Positions 45,433-54,632 of a DNA stretch of 64,000 bases are shown here, piece by piece. Origin of the DNA: Rhodobacter sp. (lineage in GTDB: Bacteria; Pseudomonadota; Alphaproteobacteria; Rhodobacterales; Rhodobacteraceae). The position numbers and the translations under genes were made by a program. The notes beneath the pieces were generated by a model. It had not been told where the DNA came from and did not search any database. It saw nothing but the letters and a program-made list of their open reading frames with translations. The first letter of the stretch is position 1, and the number at the start of each line of letters is the position of its first letter. The stretch spans positions 31,293 to 95,292 of the forward strand of contig JADCEF010000073.1 in the NCBI GenBank assembly GCA_020250445.1, given 5' to 3'.

Positions 45433-45582
45433 CCTGGGCAGCCAGGTCCTGTAGGGTGATCCGGCAGGGCAGTCCTGCAGGAGAGCCTGCTTGCTCGCAT
45501 CAGGGCGTTGCCAAGCTGCGCCAATACCTTAAAAGGGATGGGGCGTGCCGGAACTGGGTTGGCGCGCGGGGAGGCAGGCAGG

Positions 45583-47682
45583 ATGACCGCGACGGTTCGG
45601 CAGACACGGAATGGGGCAGTGATGATCCTTTCGGTCGATTCGCCGCCTGTGAATGCCCTTGGATCTGCGGTGCGCGTCGGCCTGGCCGAAGGGCTGGCGG
45701 CGGCGCAGGCCGACCCGTCGGTTGGGGCCATTGTGCTTTGTGCCGTCGGGGCAAACTTTTCCGCCGGGGCGGATATCCGCGAGTTCGGACGCCCGGCTCC
45801 CCAGGGCGTGCCCGGATTGCCCGAGTTGTGCAACCGCATTGAAGCCTCGGGCAAGGCCGTGGTCGCGGCAATTGAGGGGCCGGCGCTTGGCGGCGGGCTG
45901 GAACTTGCCCTTGCGGCGCATGTGCGGCTGGCCGGTCCGCGCGCGAGCCTGGGACTGCCGGAAGTCGCCCTTGGGCTGCTGCCCGGCGCGGGCGGGACGC
46001 AGCGAACACCAAGATTGACAGGGGCGGGGCCGGCGCTGCGCCTGATGCTGACGGGAGAGCCCGTGTCGGCGCAGGAGGCTTTGGCCATCGGTCTTGTGGA
46101 TGCGGTGGTCGAGCATCCGGAGCAGACAGCCGTGGCCCTGGCAGCCGACCTTGCGGCCGGGCGCAAGCCACCGGTCCGCACCCGTGACCGGCAAGAGGGG
46201 CTGCGCGATGCGGTGCGGTACCGGGCAGAGGTGCTGGCAGCCCGGGCGGGCATCGCCGGACGGCTGCCTGCACCGGGGCGTATTGTGGACTGTGTCGAGG
46301 CGGCGCTGCTGTTACCCTTTGACCGTGGCCTCGTGCTTGAGCGTGCGGCCTTCGAAGACCTTGCCGCCAGTCCTGAATCTGCCGGTCTGCGCCGGGCATT
46401 CTTCGCCGAACGCAGGGCCGCCGTCTTTCCCGAAGCCGACGCGCGCGCCCATCCTGTGTCGCATGTCGGTCTCGTCGGCCTGGGCGTGACCGGGGCCGCG
46501 ATTGCGGCCTTGCTGCTTCAGGCCGGGCTTCGGGTAACGGCGGTCGTCAGGGGCAGCGGTCCGCTGGACGCGGGACTAAGGCGCGTGTCGGCCCTGCTGG
46601 ACCGCGCTGTGGCGACCGGAAGGCTTTCCCAAGAGGCGCGGACGCAGGCTCAGAACCGTCTGTCGTCCGCCTTGGAACTCACGGCGCTGGCAGGCTGCGA
46701 GCTGGTGATCGAGGCGCTTCCCGAGGACGAAGCGCTGAAGGCATCCAGTCTGGGGAAACTCGAGCAGGCTCTGCGCCAGACAGCGGTGATCGTGACCACC
46801 GTCTCATGGGTTGATCCGGCAAAGCTGGCACTGGCCACCTTGCGCCCGGCGAATGTGGTGGGCCTGAATCTGTGCCCCCCGGTAGAGCAGACGCGACTGG
46901 CCGAAGTTGCTGTGTCTGCGCAAACGGGGGCCGAAGCTGTGGCAACCCTTGCAGCACTGCTTCGCCAGATCGGCAAGCTGCCGGTGCGGGTCGGGGCGGC
47001 GGCGGGGCTGGTGGGCAACCGCGTGATGGCCGCCCTGCAGACAGCGGCAGACCTGCTGGTGGAAGACGGGGCCTTGCCGTCACAGGTGGATGCCGCCTTG
47101 CAGGATTTCGGTTTTTCCATGGGCCCTTACCGCGCGCTGGACCTGGCGGGGCTGAAGCGCGCCTGGGCGCATCGCCAGCGCGAAAGTCGTGCCGGTCGGC
47201 CCGGCTACGGCGGTGACCTGGCCGATATGCTGGTGAGTGCCGGGCGGCTGGGACAGGAGTCGGGCCGCGGCTACTACCTGCATGACGGCCAAGGGATGCG
47301 CGAGGATCCCGAGGTGCTGGGCCTTCTTGAGGAACTGCGCTCTGCCAAGGGTATTACCCCGCGGCGGATCGGCAGCGACGAGATCCGCCTGCGCTGCCTC
47401 AGCGCCCTGGCCAATGAGGCGGCCAAAGTCCTGGGCGAGGGACTGGCGCAGCGCCCCAGCGATATCGATGCGATCCTTCTGGCAGGTTATGGCTTTCCGC
47501 GCTGGCAGGGCGGACCCATGGCCTGGGCGGAGGACCGCGGGCTGCTGGTGCTGCGCGCCGATCTGCGCCGCTTTGCGCCGCAGGCCCCGGAATTCTGGGC
47601 CGTGGCCCCGCTGATCGATGATCTGATCCGCGACGGCCGCCATCTTGACGATCTGGACATGCGTGCGGTCAGTTCAGGATGA
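45583..47682 (+). CDS. FadJ/FadB-type 3-hydroxyacyl-CoA dehydrogenase / enoyl-CoA hydratase
   Basis: Bifunctional beta-oxidation protein of 699 residues. The N-terminal crotonase domain has VLCAVGANFSAGADIREFG (oxyanion hole) and EGPALGGGLELALAAHVRLA with catalytic Glu residues (LPEVALGLLPGAGGTQR). The dehydrogenase starts near 295 (HVGLVGLGVTGAAIAALLLQAG, NAD site) with ELVIEALPEDEALKASSLGKL and GLVGNRVMAALQTAADLLVEDGA. The catalytic histidine usually found in the HFFSPA-like motif appears altered: NVVGLNLCPPVEQTRLAEV has Asn-Leu instead. ATG at 45583 with GGAGGCAGGCAGG. The missing His may affect dehydrogenase activity. Confidence 0.85.
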   Translation: MTATVRQTRNGAVMILSVDSPPVNALGSAVRVGLAEGLAAAQADPSVGAIVLCAVGANFSAGADIREFGRPAPQGVPGLPELCNRIEASGKAVVAAIEGPALGGGLELALAAHVRLAGPRASLGLPEVALGLLPGAGGTQRTPRLTGAGPALRLMLTGEPVSAQEALAIGLVDAVVEHPEQTAVALAADLAAGRKPPVRTRDRQEGLRDAVRYRAEVLAARAGIAGRLPAPGRIVDCVEAALLLPFDRGLVLERAAFEDLAASPESAGLRRAFFAERRAAVFPEADARAHPVSHVGLVGLGVTGAAIAALLLQAGLRVTAVVRGSGPLDAGLRRVSALLDRAVATGRLSQEARTQAQNRLSSALELTALAGCELVIEALPEDEALKASSLGKLEQALRQTAVIVTTVSWVDPAKLALATLRPANVVGLNLCPPVEQTRLAEVAVSAQTGAEAVATLAALLRQIGKLPVRVGAAAGLVGNRVMAALQTAADLLVEDGALPSQVDAALQDFGFSMGPYRALDLAGLKRAWAHRQRESRAGRPGYGGDLADMLVSAGRLGQESGRGYYLHDGQGMREDPEVLGLLEELRSAKGITPRRIGSDEIRLRCLSALANEAAKVLGEGLAQRPSDIDAILLAGYGFPRWQGGPMAWAEDRGLLVLRADLRRFAPQAPEFWAVAPLIDDLIRDGRHLDDLDMRAVSSG

Positions 47683-47884
47683 TACCCGTCACCACCAGCA
47701 TCAGCCCCAGCGCCGAAACCCCCAGGGCCGCCAGGTTGAAGGCGACGATCCGCTGAAGACGGGCACGCATCGCCGCGCTGTCCAGCCCGGAGTTGCGCGC
47801 GCGCAGCGCCAGCTGGATACAGCGCAGCAGGCCGGCAACGCCGCCAAGCGAGACAGCCGCCCCGAGCCAGATAAGCCAGTCCAT
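47669..47884 (-). CDS. Small two-helix membrane protein, hypothetical
   Basis: A 71-residue protein (MDWLIWLGAAVSLGGVAGLL... RLQRIVAFNLAALGVSALGLMLVVTGIILN) with two membrane helices separated by a basic loop. It converges on the fadJ-like gene, overlapping its end by 14 bases. Proteins of this kind next to GapR-type genes are common in Rhodobacterales as I recall, but function is unknown. Confidence 0.65.
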   Translation of the reverse strand: MDWLIWLGAAVSLGGVAGLLRCIQLALRARNSGLDSAAMRARLQRIVAFNLAALGVSALGLMLVVTGIILN

Positions 47885-48008
47885 GCCGCCCCCGTACCAT
47901 TGCGCACCCCGGATTTGGCCCTAGCCGAGCATGGCCGGTCTGGCAAGACCTTGAACCCCCGCACCGCCGCAGGATAGGGAAGGGGCGACCCAACGGATGA
48001 GGCGAGCC

Positions 48009-48263
48009 ATGAACGACAAGACCGACACCTACAGCGTCACAGCAGACGAGCTGCGCCAGTTCATCGAACGCGCCGAAACGCTGGCCGCCGAAAAGCGCGA
48101 CATCGCCGAACAGGAAAAGGAACTTTTCGCCGAAGCCAAGGGGCGCGGCTATGACACCAGGGTCATGCGCAAGGTCATCGCCCTGCGCAAGCGCAAGCCC
48201 GATGACATCGCCGAGGAGGAAGCGGTTCTGGAGATGTACAAGGCGGCGCTTGGCATGGCCTGA
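48009..48263 (+). CDS. GapR-family nucleoid protein (DUF2312/UPF0335)
   Basis: An 84-residue helical protein: YSVTADELRQFIERAETLAAEKRDIAEQEKELFAEAKGRGYDTRVMRKVIALRKRKPDDIAEEEAVLEMYKAALGM is the characteristic DUF2312 sequence. In Caulobacter GapR clamps overtwisted, AT-rich DNA ahead of replication and transcription forks. The length is complete. The ribosome site is weak (GGCGAGCC). It is a single gene between a small membrane protein and the ABC permease. Confidence 0.92.
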   Translation: MNDKTDTYSVTADELRQFIERAETLAAEKRDIAEQEKELFAEAKGRGYDTRVMRKVIALRKRKPDDIAEEEAVLEMYKAALGMA

Positions 48264-48329
48264 CGGCGCGGCACCGGACAGACCGCGCGTCTGGACAGGG
48301 CGCACGGGGTTCTGTAAGTCCGCCAGGGG

Positions 48330-49988
48330 ATGACCAACGAAAACACTCAGATACTTCGGCCAAAGCCCCGGCTGCCCCGGCTTGACCCCTGGTCGGCGGG
48401 GGCGCTGCTGATTGCGGCCATCGTGCTGATGCCGATCGGCGCGGTGCTGTGGATCGCGGCGACCCCGGCGGAAAACATCTGGCCGCATCTGCTGGCCACC
48501 GTCTTGCCGCGCTATCTGTCCAACACCCTGACCCTGATGATCGGGGTCGGCGCGCTGACCGCTGCTGTCGGGACCGGGGCCGCCTGGCTGCTGACGATGT
48601 ACCGCTTTCCGCTGTCGCGCCTGCTGGATTATGCGCTGCTGCTGCCTTTGGCGATTCCGGCCTATATCGGTGCCTATGCGCTGGTGGATTTCCTGGAATA
48701 TGCAGGGCCGGTGCAGGGTGCCTTGCGCCACGCCATGGGGTGGCAGTCCGCCCGCGACTACTGGTTTCCCCAGGTGCGGTCCGTGCCTGCCGCCATTCTT
48801 GTTCTGGCGGCGGCGCTTTACCCTTATGTCTATCTTCTGGCGCGCGCCGCCTTCCGCGAACAGTCGGGCTGCGCCTACGAGGTGGCCCGCGCCCTGGGCA
48901 GCGGTCCCTGGGCGCTGTTTGTGCGGGTGGGCCTGCCGCTGGCGCGCCCCGCCATTGCCGCCGGTGTGGCCCTGGCCGCGATGGAGACGGTGAACGATTA
49001 CGGCACTGTCAGCTATTTCGGGGTTCAGACGCTGACCACGGGCATCTTCTCCGTCTGGCTTTCGGGGGGCAATGCCGGCGGGGCGGCGCAGCTTTCGCTG
49101 GTCCTGCTGGTGATGATCCTGGGGCTGGTTGCGGTGGAACGGGCAGGGCGGCGGAACCTGCGGTTTCACCAGACCTCGCGCGCGGCCCGGCCGGTGGTGC
49201 CGATCCGCCTGCGGGGCTTGCGGGCCTGGGGCGCGACCGCTTTGTGCCTGGTGCCGTTTTCGCTGGGTTTTCTGCTGCCGGTCGGGGTGATCCTGGGCAT
49301 CGCCCTGCGCAATCCCGAAGCCTGGGTTTCCCCCGGGTTGGGGCGGGCGCTGGCCAATACGCTGGTCTCGGGTGGCGTGGCCGCCGCCCTGACGGTGTCT
49401 GCCGCGCTGTTTGTGGTCTATGGCATCAGGCAGGCAGGCCGGCACCTGCCGCGCCTGCTCTTGCCGGTGACGACCATCGGCTATGCCGCCCCCGGCGCCG
49501 TTCTGGCGGTGGGCCTGCTTATTCCGCTTGCGGCCCTGGATCAGCGGATAGCGGACCTGGTGCTGCGGGTCACCGGCCATGACCCGGGCCTGATCCTGAC
49601 CGGAACCCCTGCCGCCCTTGTGCTGGCCTACTGCGTGCGCTTTTTTGCGATTGCGCAGGGGGCGGTGGATTCCGCCTTCGGGCGCGTTTCGCCCAGCCTG
49701 CCCATGGCGGCACGGTCGCTGGGCCGCAGCGCCGGGGGGGCCTTGCAGGCCGTGTACCTGCCGCTGATGCAACGGTCGGTCGCCACCGCCCTGCTGGTGG
49801 TTTTTGTCGACTGCGTCAAGGAACTGCCGGCCACGCTGCTGCTGCGCCCCTTCAATTACGACACGCTGGCCACCCGCGTGCATGAAAAGGCCAGCCTTGA
49901 AAACCTGGGCGATGCGGCCCCTGCCGCGATCCTTGTGATGCTGGTCGGCCTTGCCGCCGTGGGGTTGATGGCGCGCGCCAACCGCTAG
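48330..49988 (+). CDS. Fused ABC transporter permease, ferric iron (FbpB/AfuB) type
   Basis: Inner-membrane permease of 552 residues with two complete BPD domains (about 12 helices). Each half carries an EAA-like loop: [31 protein letters not shown] and [55 protein letters not shown] is typical of iron(III) and related transporters. The partner ATPase and binding protein are not next to it. Its stop codon TAG is immediately followed by the left end of repeat copy B, so the repeat may act on the transcript's 3' end. Confidence 0.85.
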   Translation: MTNENTQILRPKPRLPRLDPWSAGALLIAAIVLMPIGAVLWIAATPAENIWPHLLATVLPRYLSNTLTLMIGVGALTAAVGTGAAWLLTMYRFPLSRLLDYALLLPLAIPAYIGAYALVDFLEYAGPVQGALRHAMGWQSARDYWFPQVRSVPAAILVLAAALYPYVYLLARAAFREQSGCAYEVARALGSGPWALFVRVGLPLARPAIAAGVALAAMETVNDYGTVSYFGVQTLTTGIFSVWLSGGNAGGAAQLSLVLLVMILGLVAVERAGRRNLRFHQTSRAARPVVPIRLRGLRAWGATALCLVPFSLGFLLPVGVILGIALRNPEAWVSPGLGRALANTLVSGGVAAALTVSAALFVVYGIRQAGRHLPRLLLPVTTIGYAAPGAVLAVGLLIPLAALDQRIADLVLRVTGHDPGLILTGTPAALVLAYCVRFFAIAQGAVDSAFGRVSPSLPMAARSLGRSAGGALQAVYLPLMQRSVATALLVVFVDCVKELPATLLLRPFNYDTLATRVHEKASLENLGDAAPAAILVMLVGLAAVGLMARANR

Positions 49989-50351
49989 CAGGGTGCTGAA
50001 ACAGCAATCCGACCGCTTGCCTGCCGGGAAACTCTTTCCGGTCCGGGGACAGGGATTGGCCCTCCGGGCGGGATCAGGACACGCGACCCGCGTTTCCCCT
50101 GCCCGTGCGGAACGCTGCCCTGTAGACTGGCAGGCCCGGGACCAGCAGAAGGCCAGCGCCCGCCCCAGCGGGGACGAAGCGCCCGACCCGGCAGGTGCAA
50201 AGCACCCGCCAGGGGCGGGTACTGGCCAAGGGGCAGCCTGGCGCTGTGGCAGGGGCGATGGCCCCTGCCCGAATGCGCGAGGCGCACTTGCGCAAGAGTT
50301 TCCTGTTTTCCAGCCAGCGATCGATGCGATCTTCACGTTTTCAGCACCCTG
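49989..50351 (+). repeat. Dispersed intergenic repeat with 13-bp perfect inverted ends, copy B
   Basis: The 363-base unit begins CAGGGTGCTGAAA (49989-50001) and ends TTTCAGCACCCTG (50339-50351), a perfect inverted repeat. Internally it shares GCCAGCGCCCGCC, GCGCAAGAGTTTCCTGTTTTC-type blocks with copies A and C. It starts on the base after the permease stop codon. The remaining 256 bases to gapA (50352-50607) hold no gene I can support, only the gapA ribosome site. Confidence 0.82.
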
Positions 50352-50607
50352 GCAGGGTATCGCGGGCAAGCACGCCGATAAGCCGCAAGCCCGTTGTACC
50401 GGGGGGCGGAGCACCTTTGTGCTGACAGGGGCGCGGGCCGGGCCACAGGGGGCCAAAAAAACACGGCGGGCCGTGGAAACCCGCGCCTGGCGGCGTTATG
50501 GTCAGCGCGGTCCGCCGAATTTCAACCCGCGCCCGTCTGTGTTGGCGCAAGGAAACCCATGCCCACGGCTGCCTGAACAGGCGGCGCGGGCCAGCAAGGA
50601 GAAAGAG

Positions 50608-51609
50608 ATGACAGTCAAGGTGGCAATCAACGGCTTTGGCCGGATCGGGCGGAACGTGCTGCGCGCCATCATCGAATCGGGGCGGACCGATATCGAGGTG
50701 GTTGCGATCAACGATCTGGGTCCGGTGGAAACCAACGCACATCTCTTGCGCTTTGATTCCGTGCATGGCCGCTTTCCCGGCACGGTCACAACCACGGCCA
50801 CCACGATTGACGCCGGGCGCGGCCCGATGGAGGTGACGGCCATCAAGAACCCGGCGGACCTGCCCTGGGCCCATGTCGATATCGTGATGGAATGCACGGG
50901 CATCTTCACCGACCGCGAAAAGGCCAAGGTGCATCTGGAAAACGGGGCAAGCCGCGTTCTGGTCTCGGCCCCGTCGGCGGGGGCGGACAAGACGATTGTC
51001 TACGGCGTGAACCACACCACGCTGACCAGGGATGATCTGGTGGTGTCCAACGCATCCTGCACCACGAACTGCCTGTCACCGGTGGCGCAGGTGCTCGACG
51101 ATGCCATCGGGATCACGCGCGGCTTCATGACCACGATCCACAGCTATACCGGCGACCAGCCGACGCTGGACACGATGCACAAGGACCTGTACCGCGCCCG
51201 CGCTGCCGCGCTCAGCATGATCCCGACATCGACCGGGGCGGCCAAGGCGGTGGGGCTGGTGCTGCCCGAGTTGAAGGGCAAGCTGGACGGGGTGGCGATC
51301 CGCGTGCCCACGCCCAATGTCTCGGTCGTGGATCTGGTGTTCGAGGCATCGCGCCCGACCTCGGTCGAGGAGGTGAACGCGGCGATCCGGGCGGCGGCGG
51401 AAGGGCGGCTCAAAGGCATTCTGGGCTATACAGACCGGCCGAATGTCTCCTGCGACTTCAACCATGACCCGCATTCTTCGATCTTTCACATGGACCAGAC
51501 CAAGGTCATGGAAGGCACGATGGTGCGGGTGCTGTCCTGGTATGACAACGAATGGGGCTTTTCCAACCGCATGGCCGATACCGCCGTGGTGATGGGCAAG
51601 CTGATCTGA
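50608..51609 (+). CDS. gapA: Glyceraldehyde-3-phosphate dehydrogenase, type I
   Basis: NAD(P)-dependent glycolytic/gluconeogenic (or Calvin cycle) enzyme, 333 residues. NAD motif [15 protein letters not shown] at the N-terminus; catalytic Cys151 in [14 protein letters not shown] with His of [12 protein letters not shown]-terminal [25 protein letters not shown] is a strong ribosome site. The gene is flanked by two copies of the same dispersed repeat in the same orientation. The coenzyme preference cannot be settled by eye. Confidence 0.97.
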   Translation: MTVKVAINGFGRIGRNVLRAIIESGRTDIEVVAINDLGPVETNAHLLRFDSVHGRFPGTVTTTATTIDAGRGPMEVTAIKNPADLPWAHVDIVMECTGIFTDREKAKVHLENGASRVLVSAPSAGADKTIVYGVNHTTLTRDDLVVSNASCTTNCLSPVAQVLDDAIGITRGFMTTIHSYTGDQPTLDTMHKDLYRARAAALSMIPTSTGAAKAVGLVLPELKGKLDGVAIRVPTPNVSVVDLVFEASRPTSVEEVNAAIRAAAEGRLKGILGYTDRPNVSCDFNHDPHSSIFHMDQTKVMEGTMVRVLSWYDNEWGFSNRMADTAVVMGKLI

Positions 51610-51765
51610 CGGGCAGCCTGTGGGGCAGCGGCGTTTCGGGGCCAGGCCTGGAATGCGGATGGCTGCAGGTGCATCTCTGGCGGCCGTTCATGCCGGCCGC
51701 CTTCAGGACCGAAGACGGCGGAACGGCATCTGCCCTGTTGGGTCATGCGGCAGGCCACCAGTTTC

Positions 51766-52106
51766 GGGGTGCCGGGAAAGACGCCCCGCCGCTTGCCGGA
51801 CAGGAAGATCATCCTGATGCGCCGCAAAGGCGGCGTGCCATTCCGGGCGGACAAAGAAACGCATCGCGTTTCCCCGCCCGGTCAGGGACCGCGGCCCCAT
51901 GAGGGCCGTCCCCGAAAGTATTGCGCAGGCCAGCGCCCGCCGGGGCGGGCCAGGCGCTGGCCGGGGGTTTTGCCCCCGTCGGGCGCGCTGCACGCGCGGC
52001 GCAGGACCGGGGCGATGGCACCGGCCACACCGCGCAGGGCGCGTGCGCAAGACCTTCCTGTTTTCCAGCCAGCGGCTCAGACGGGCGGCACTTTTTCAGC
52101 AGCCTG
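51766..52106 (+). repeat. Dispersed intergenic repeat, copy C
   Basis: Starts GGGGTGCCGGGAAAG (decayed left end) and finishes TTTTTCAGCAGCCTG. Blocks CCGGGCGGACAAAG, CGCGTTTCCCCGCCCGGTCAGGG, GGCGCTGGCCGGGGG and TTCCTGTTTTCCAGCCAGCG are shared with A and/or B. Between gapA and this copy (51610-51765) there is a G/C hairpin GGCGGCC...GGCCGCC (51679-51701) but no gene. Confidence 0.8.
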
Positions 52107-52159
52107 TTACGGGTGTGCGCCTGGCGGTGAATCTGTCCGGGCCCGGCTTGTCCGCCTGA

Positions 52160-52273
52160 ATGGCAGCTTATGAAGATGCGCTTGCGTCAACCGGGATGAT
52201 CCCGGCCGAAATCAGGAAGGCGGTGCAGGACATGCGCGAAATCCCTGACGCCTCAACCAAGACAGGCGGCTAA
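52160..52273 (+). CDS. Short frame, possible gene fragment
   Basis: A 37-codon frame, MAAYEDALASTGMIPAEIRK then AVQDMREIPDASTKTGG, with protein-like composition but no ribosome site and no recognised family. It reads like the C-terminal tail of a larger protein, left next to repeat copy C. The rest of 52107-52572 shows nothing I can identify. Confidence 0.3.
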   Translation: MAAYEDALASTGMIPAEIRKAVQDMREIPDASTKTGG

Positions 52274-52572
52274 ACCGGGGGGAGCCGGGTCAAGCGCGCG
52301 CCAGCTCTGTCATGCATCCGGCGCTGTCAGACCAGACCGGCCCGGGACGCGACGGTGCCGCGATCAGGCAACGCCTTGCGTTTGACTCTCCCGAAGTCGC
52401 CGCGCCTGATTTTCACGGTCCCGCCCGCGCGCAGGTCAGGGAGCAGGGATTGTCTGCTTCGGGGAAGAATGGGGCCTATTCCCCGCCGCCGGTGATGCGT
52501 TGGCGCAAGGCGGCTTTGGGCACATGAACGCCCGCTTCGGGGGCAAGCCACCCGGCACACCTGGCCGAGGCA

Positions 52573-53064
52573 TCAGGCGAATTTGGCCATCAACGCGGTG
52601 CAGACCGTCGGCGGCACGAAATTAGAGACATCCCCCCCCAGCCGCGCGATTTCCTTCACCAGCTTCGAGGCAATCGCCTGACGGCGGGCGTCGGCCATCA
52701 GGAAGACGGTCTCGATGCTGCTGTCCAAGGCACGGTTCATACCGACCATCTGGAATTCATATTCGAAGTCGGCAACCGCACGCAGGCCCCGGACGATGAT
52801 CGTGGCACCGACATCGCGGGCGCAGTCGATCAGCAGGTTTTCAAAGGGATGGACGACAATCTCGCCCCCCGTCCTGGCAAGGATGGCCTCGGATTCGGCC
52901 TTGACCATGGCGACCCGTTCTTCGAGGCTGAACAGCGGACCTTTGTCGCGGTTGATGGCAACGCCGATCACCAGACGGTCCACCAGAACCATGGCGCGCT
53001 GGATGATATCGGTGTGACCCAGCGTCACCGGATCGAAGGTTCCCGGGTAAAGACCGATGCGCAT
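52573..53064 (-). CDS. coaD: Phosphopantetheine adenylyltransferase
   Basis: Penultimate step of coenzyme A synthesis, forming dephospho-CoA. The 163-residue protein has the nucleotidyltransferase motif YPGTFDPVTLGHTDII (TxGH at 10-18), IVRGLRAVADFEYEFQMVGMN and the C-terminal region ISSSLVKEIA-like ASKLVKEIARLGGDVSNFVP. Length is normal. It ends a leftward group following the CBS-domain gene (85 bases upstream). Confidence 0.96.
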   Translation of the reverse strand: MRIGLYPGTFDPVTLGHTDIIQRAMVLVDRLVIGVAINRDKGPLFSLEERVAMVKAESEAILARTGGEIVVHPFENLLIDCARDVGATIIVRGLRAVADFEYEFQMVGMNRALDSSIETVFLMADARRQAIASKLVKEIARLGGDVSNFVPPTVCTALMAKFA

Positions 53065-53148
53065 GACGCCCCCCTTGCCTGCCCGCGCACAGGCAACAAT
53101 AGGGCGCAGGGCAATGCAAGCGGCAAAGCAAACCGGACAGCAGGATGC

Positions 53149-53583
53149 TCAGAAGCCCTTGATCATGCCTTCCAGGGCGTCCTTTTCCATCGAAAGTTCG
53201 GACAGGCGGGCCTTGACGGCATCCCCGATGGAGATCAGCCCGGTCATCCGCTGGCCCTCCATCACCGGCAGGTGACGAAAGCGCCCGTCGGTCATCTTCT
53301 GCATCACATCGGTCACCGGATCGCCCGGCGCGCAGATGACGATCCTGGCCGTCATGACGCGCGCGACCGAAAAGGCCATGCAGGACGGGCCGTGGCGGGC
53401 CAGTTCGCGCACCACGTCCCGCTCTGACAGGATGCCCGCAACCCCGGCCCCGTCTTCGGATACAACCACGGCACCGATGCGGTGCCCGGCCAGAACCGCC
53501 ACCGCTTCGGCAAGCGTCGCCGAGGGCGGAACCGTGACCACACCCCCTGCGGCTTTCGATGTCAGGATCTGTTGAACCAGCAT
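53149..53583 (-). CDS. CBS-domain pair protein
   Basis: A 144-residue protein made of two CBS domains (about 10-65 and 75-135): TLAEAVAVLAGHRIGAVVVSEDGAGVAGILSERDVVREL and PVTDVMQKMTDGRFRHLPVMEGQRMTGLISIGDAVKARL. Such stand-alone Bateman modules bind adenine nucleotides and regulate partners. ATG at 53583 with GGAGGATGAC ribosome site; a longer frame upstream lacks one. Confidence 0.9.
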   Translation of the reverse strand: MLVQQILTSKAAGGVVTVPPSATLAEAVAVLAGHRIGAVVVSEDGAGVAGILSERDVVRELARHGPSCMAFSVARVMTARIVICAPGDPVTDVMQKMTDGRFRHLPVMEGQRMTGLISIGDAVKARLSELSMEKDALEGMIKGF

Positions 53584-53632
53584 GTCATCCTCCATCTTGA
53601 TCCAGCCAGCGTCCGCCCCGCGCAACTTTCTG

Positions 53633-54532
53633 TCAAGTCATCGCTTCCAGACGCAACACTTCGCGCCGCAGACCCTGGGCCAGCAGATCGGCGAAGCGGT
53701 TCATCCGGTCGATCCGGCGGTCGTCGGCATGGCGGATCAGCCAGAAGGCGCGCGTCAGGCTGACCTCTGCGGGCAGAACCTTGACCAGTTCCGGGGCAAA
53801 GGGCATGGCGAAATCATGCACCATCCCGATCCCTGCCCCGTGGCGCAGCCAGTTCAGTTGCACGGGCACGGAATTCGACGCAAGCCGCACCTCGGACACC
53901 CCGATTTCGGCCAGGTAATCCAGTTCCTTGTCAAAGATCATGTCGGGGATATAGCCGACAATGCGGTGCCCGGTCAGGTCCGCGCGCCGCTGCGGGGTGC
54001 CATGGCGGTCCAGATAGGCGCGGCTGGCCGCCAGGTGCAGGTGATAGTCGGTCAATCGCTGCACGGTCAGGCGACCGGCCGTGGGCGGCGAGACCGCAAT
54101 CACCATATCCGCCTCGCGCCTCGACAGGTTGATGACGCGCGGCAGCGCCACGATCTGCACCTCCAGCCCGGGGTTGTCATCACAGATCGCCGCGACAATC
54201 CGGGGCAGCAGGTAGTTGGCGCAGCCGTCCGGCGCGCCGATGCGGACCTGCCCCGACAATCCCCCTGCCCCGCCGCCGCCGCGCAGGTCATCGGCGGCGG
54301 CCTGCAGCGCCTGTTCGGCGGCTTCGGCATGGGGCAGCAGGCGCAGCCCCGCCTCGGTCGCGGCATAGCCCTGCGGGCCCTTGACAAACAGCCGCGCGCC
54401 AAGCGCCCCTTCCAGCTTGACAATCCGCCGGCCCACCGTTGCCGGGTCAAGGCGCAGCGCCCTGCCCGCAGCCGACAGGCTTTCCGTACGGACCACCGCC
54501 AGAAACACGCGCAGATCGTCCCAGTCAGGCAT
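53633..54532 (-). CDS. LysR-family regulator divergent from mmsA
   Basis: A 299-residue LysR-type regulator: helix-turn-helix MPDWDDLRVFLAVVRTESLSAAGRALRLDPATVGRRIVKLE at the N-terminus, then a periplasmic-binding-protein-like sensor domain (VRIGAPDGCANYLLPRIVAAI). ATG at 54532 is 101 bases from the divergent mmsA start, so it probably controls mmsA and its own expression. Inducer unknown, possibly a valine-catabolism intermediate or beta-alanine-related semialdehyde. Confidence 0.9.
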   Translation of the reverse strand: MPDWDDLRVFLAVVRTESLSAAGRALRLDPATVGRRIVKLEGALGARLFVKGPQGYAATEAGLRLLPHAEAAEQALQAAADDLRGGGGAGGLSGQVRIGAPDGCANYLLPRIVAAICDDNPGLEVQIVALPRVINLSRREADMVIAVSPPTAGRLTVQRLTDYHLHLAASRAYLDRHGTPQRRADLTGHRIVGYIPDMIFDKELDYLAEIGVSEVRLASNSVPVQLNWLRHGAGIGMVHDFAMPFAPELVKVLPAEVSLTRAFWLIRHADDRRIDRMNRFADLLAQGLRREVLRLEAMT

Positions 54533-54632
54533 GCCACCCCTGCAAAACTGCAAAACGCTTTTGAAATCTTGCCTCTTTCCCGCGCATTTCCGCAAGCCTA
54601 TCCTGCGGACAGGCATTTTACCGGAGGATCGG

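Noticed and set aside
47487..50456. A 989-codon minus-strand frame across gapR, the iron-type permease and repeat B
   Set aside because: It spans several real genes and a repeat, has low-complexity sequence and no family features.
52327..52560. A 77-codon minus-strand frame before coaD
   Set aside because: The translation is Arg/Pro-rich with no motif or ribosome site, in a region of repeat remnants.
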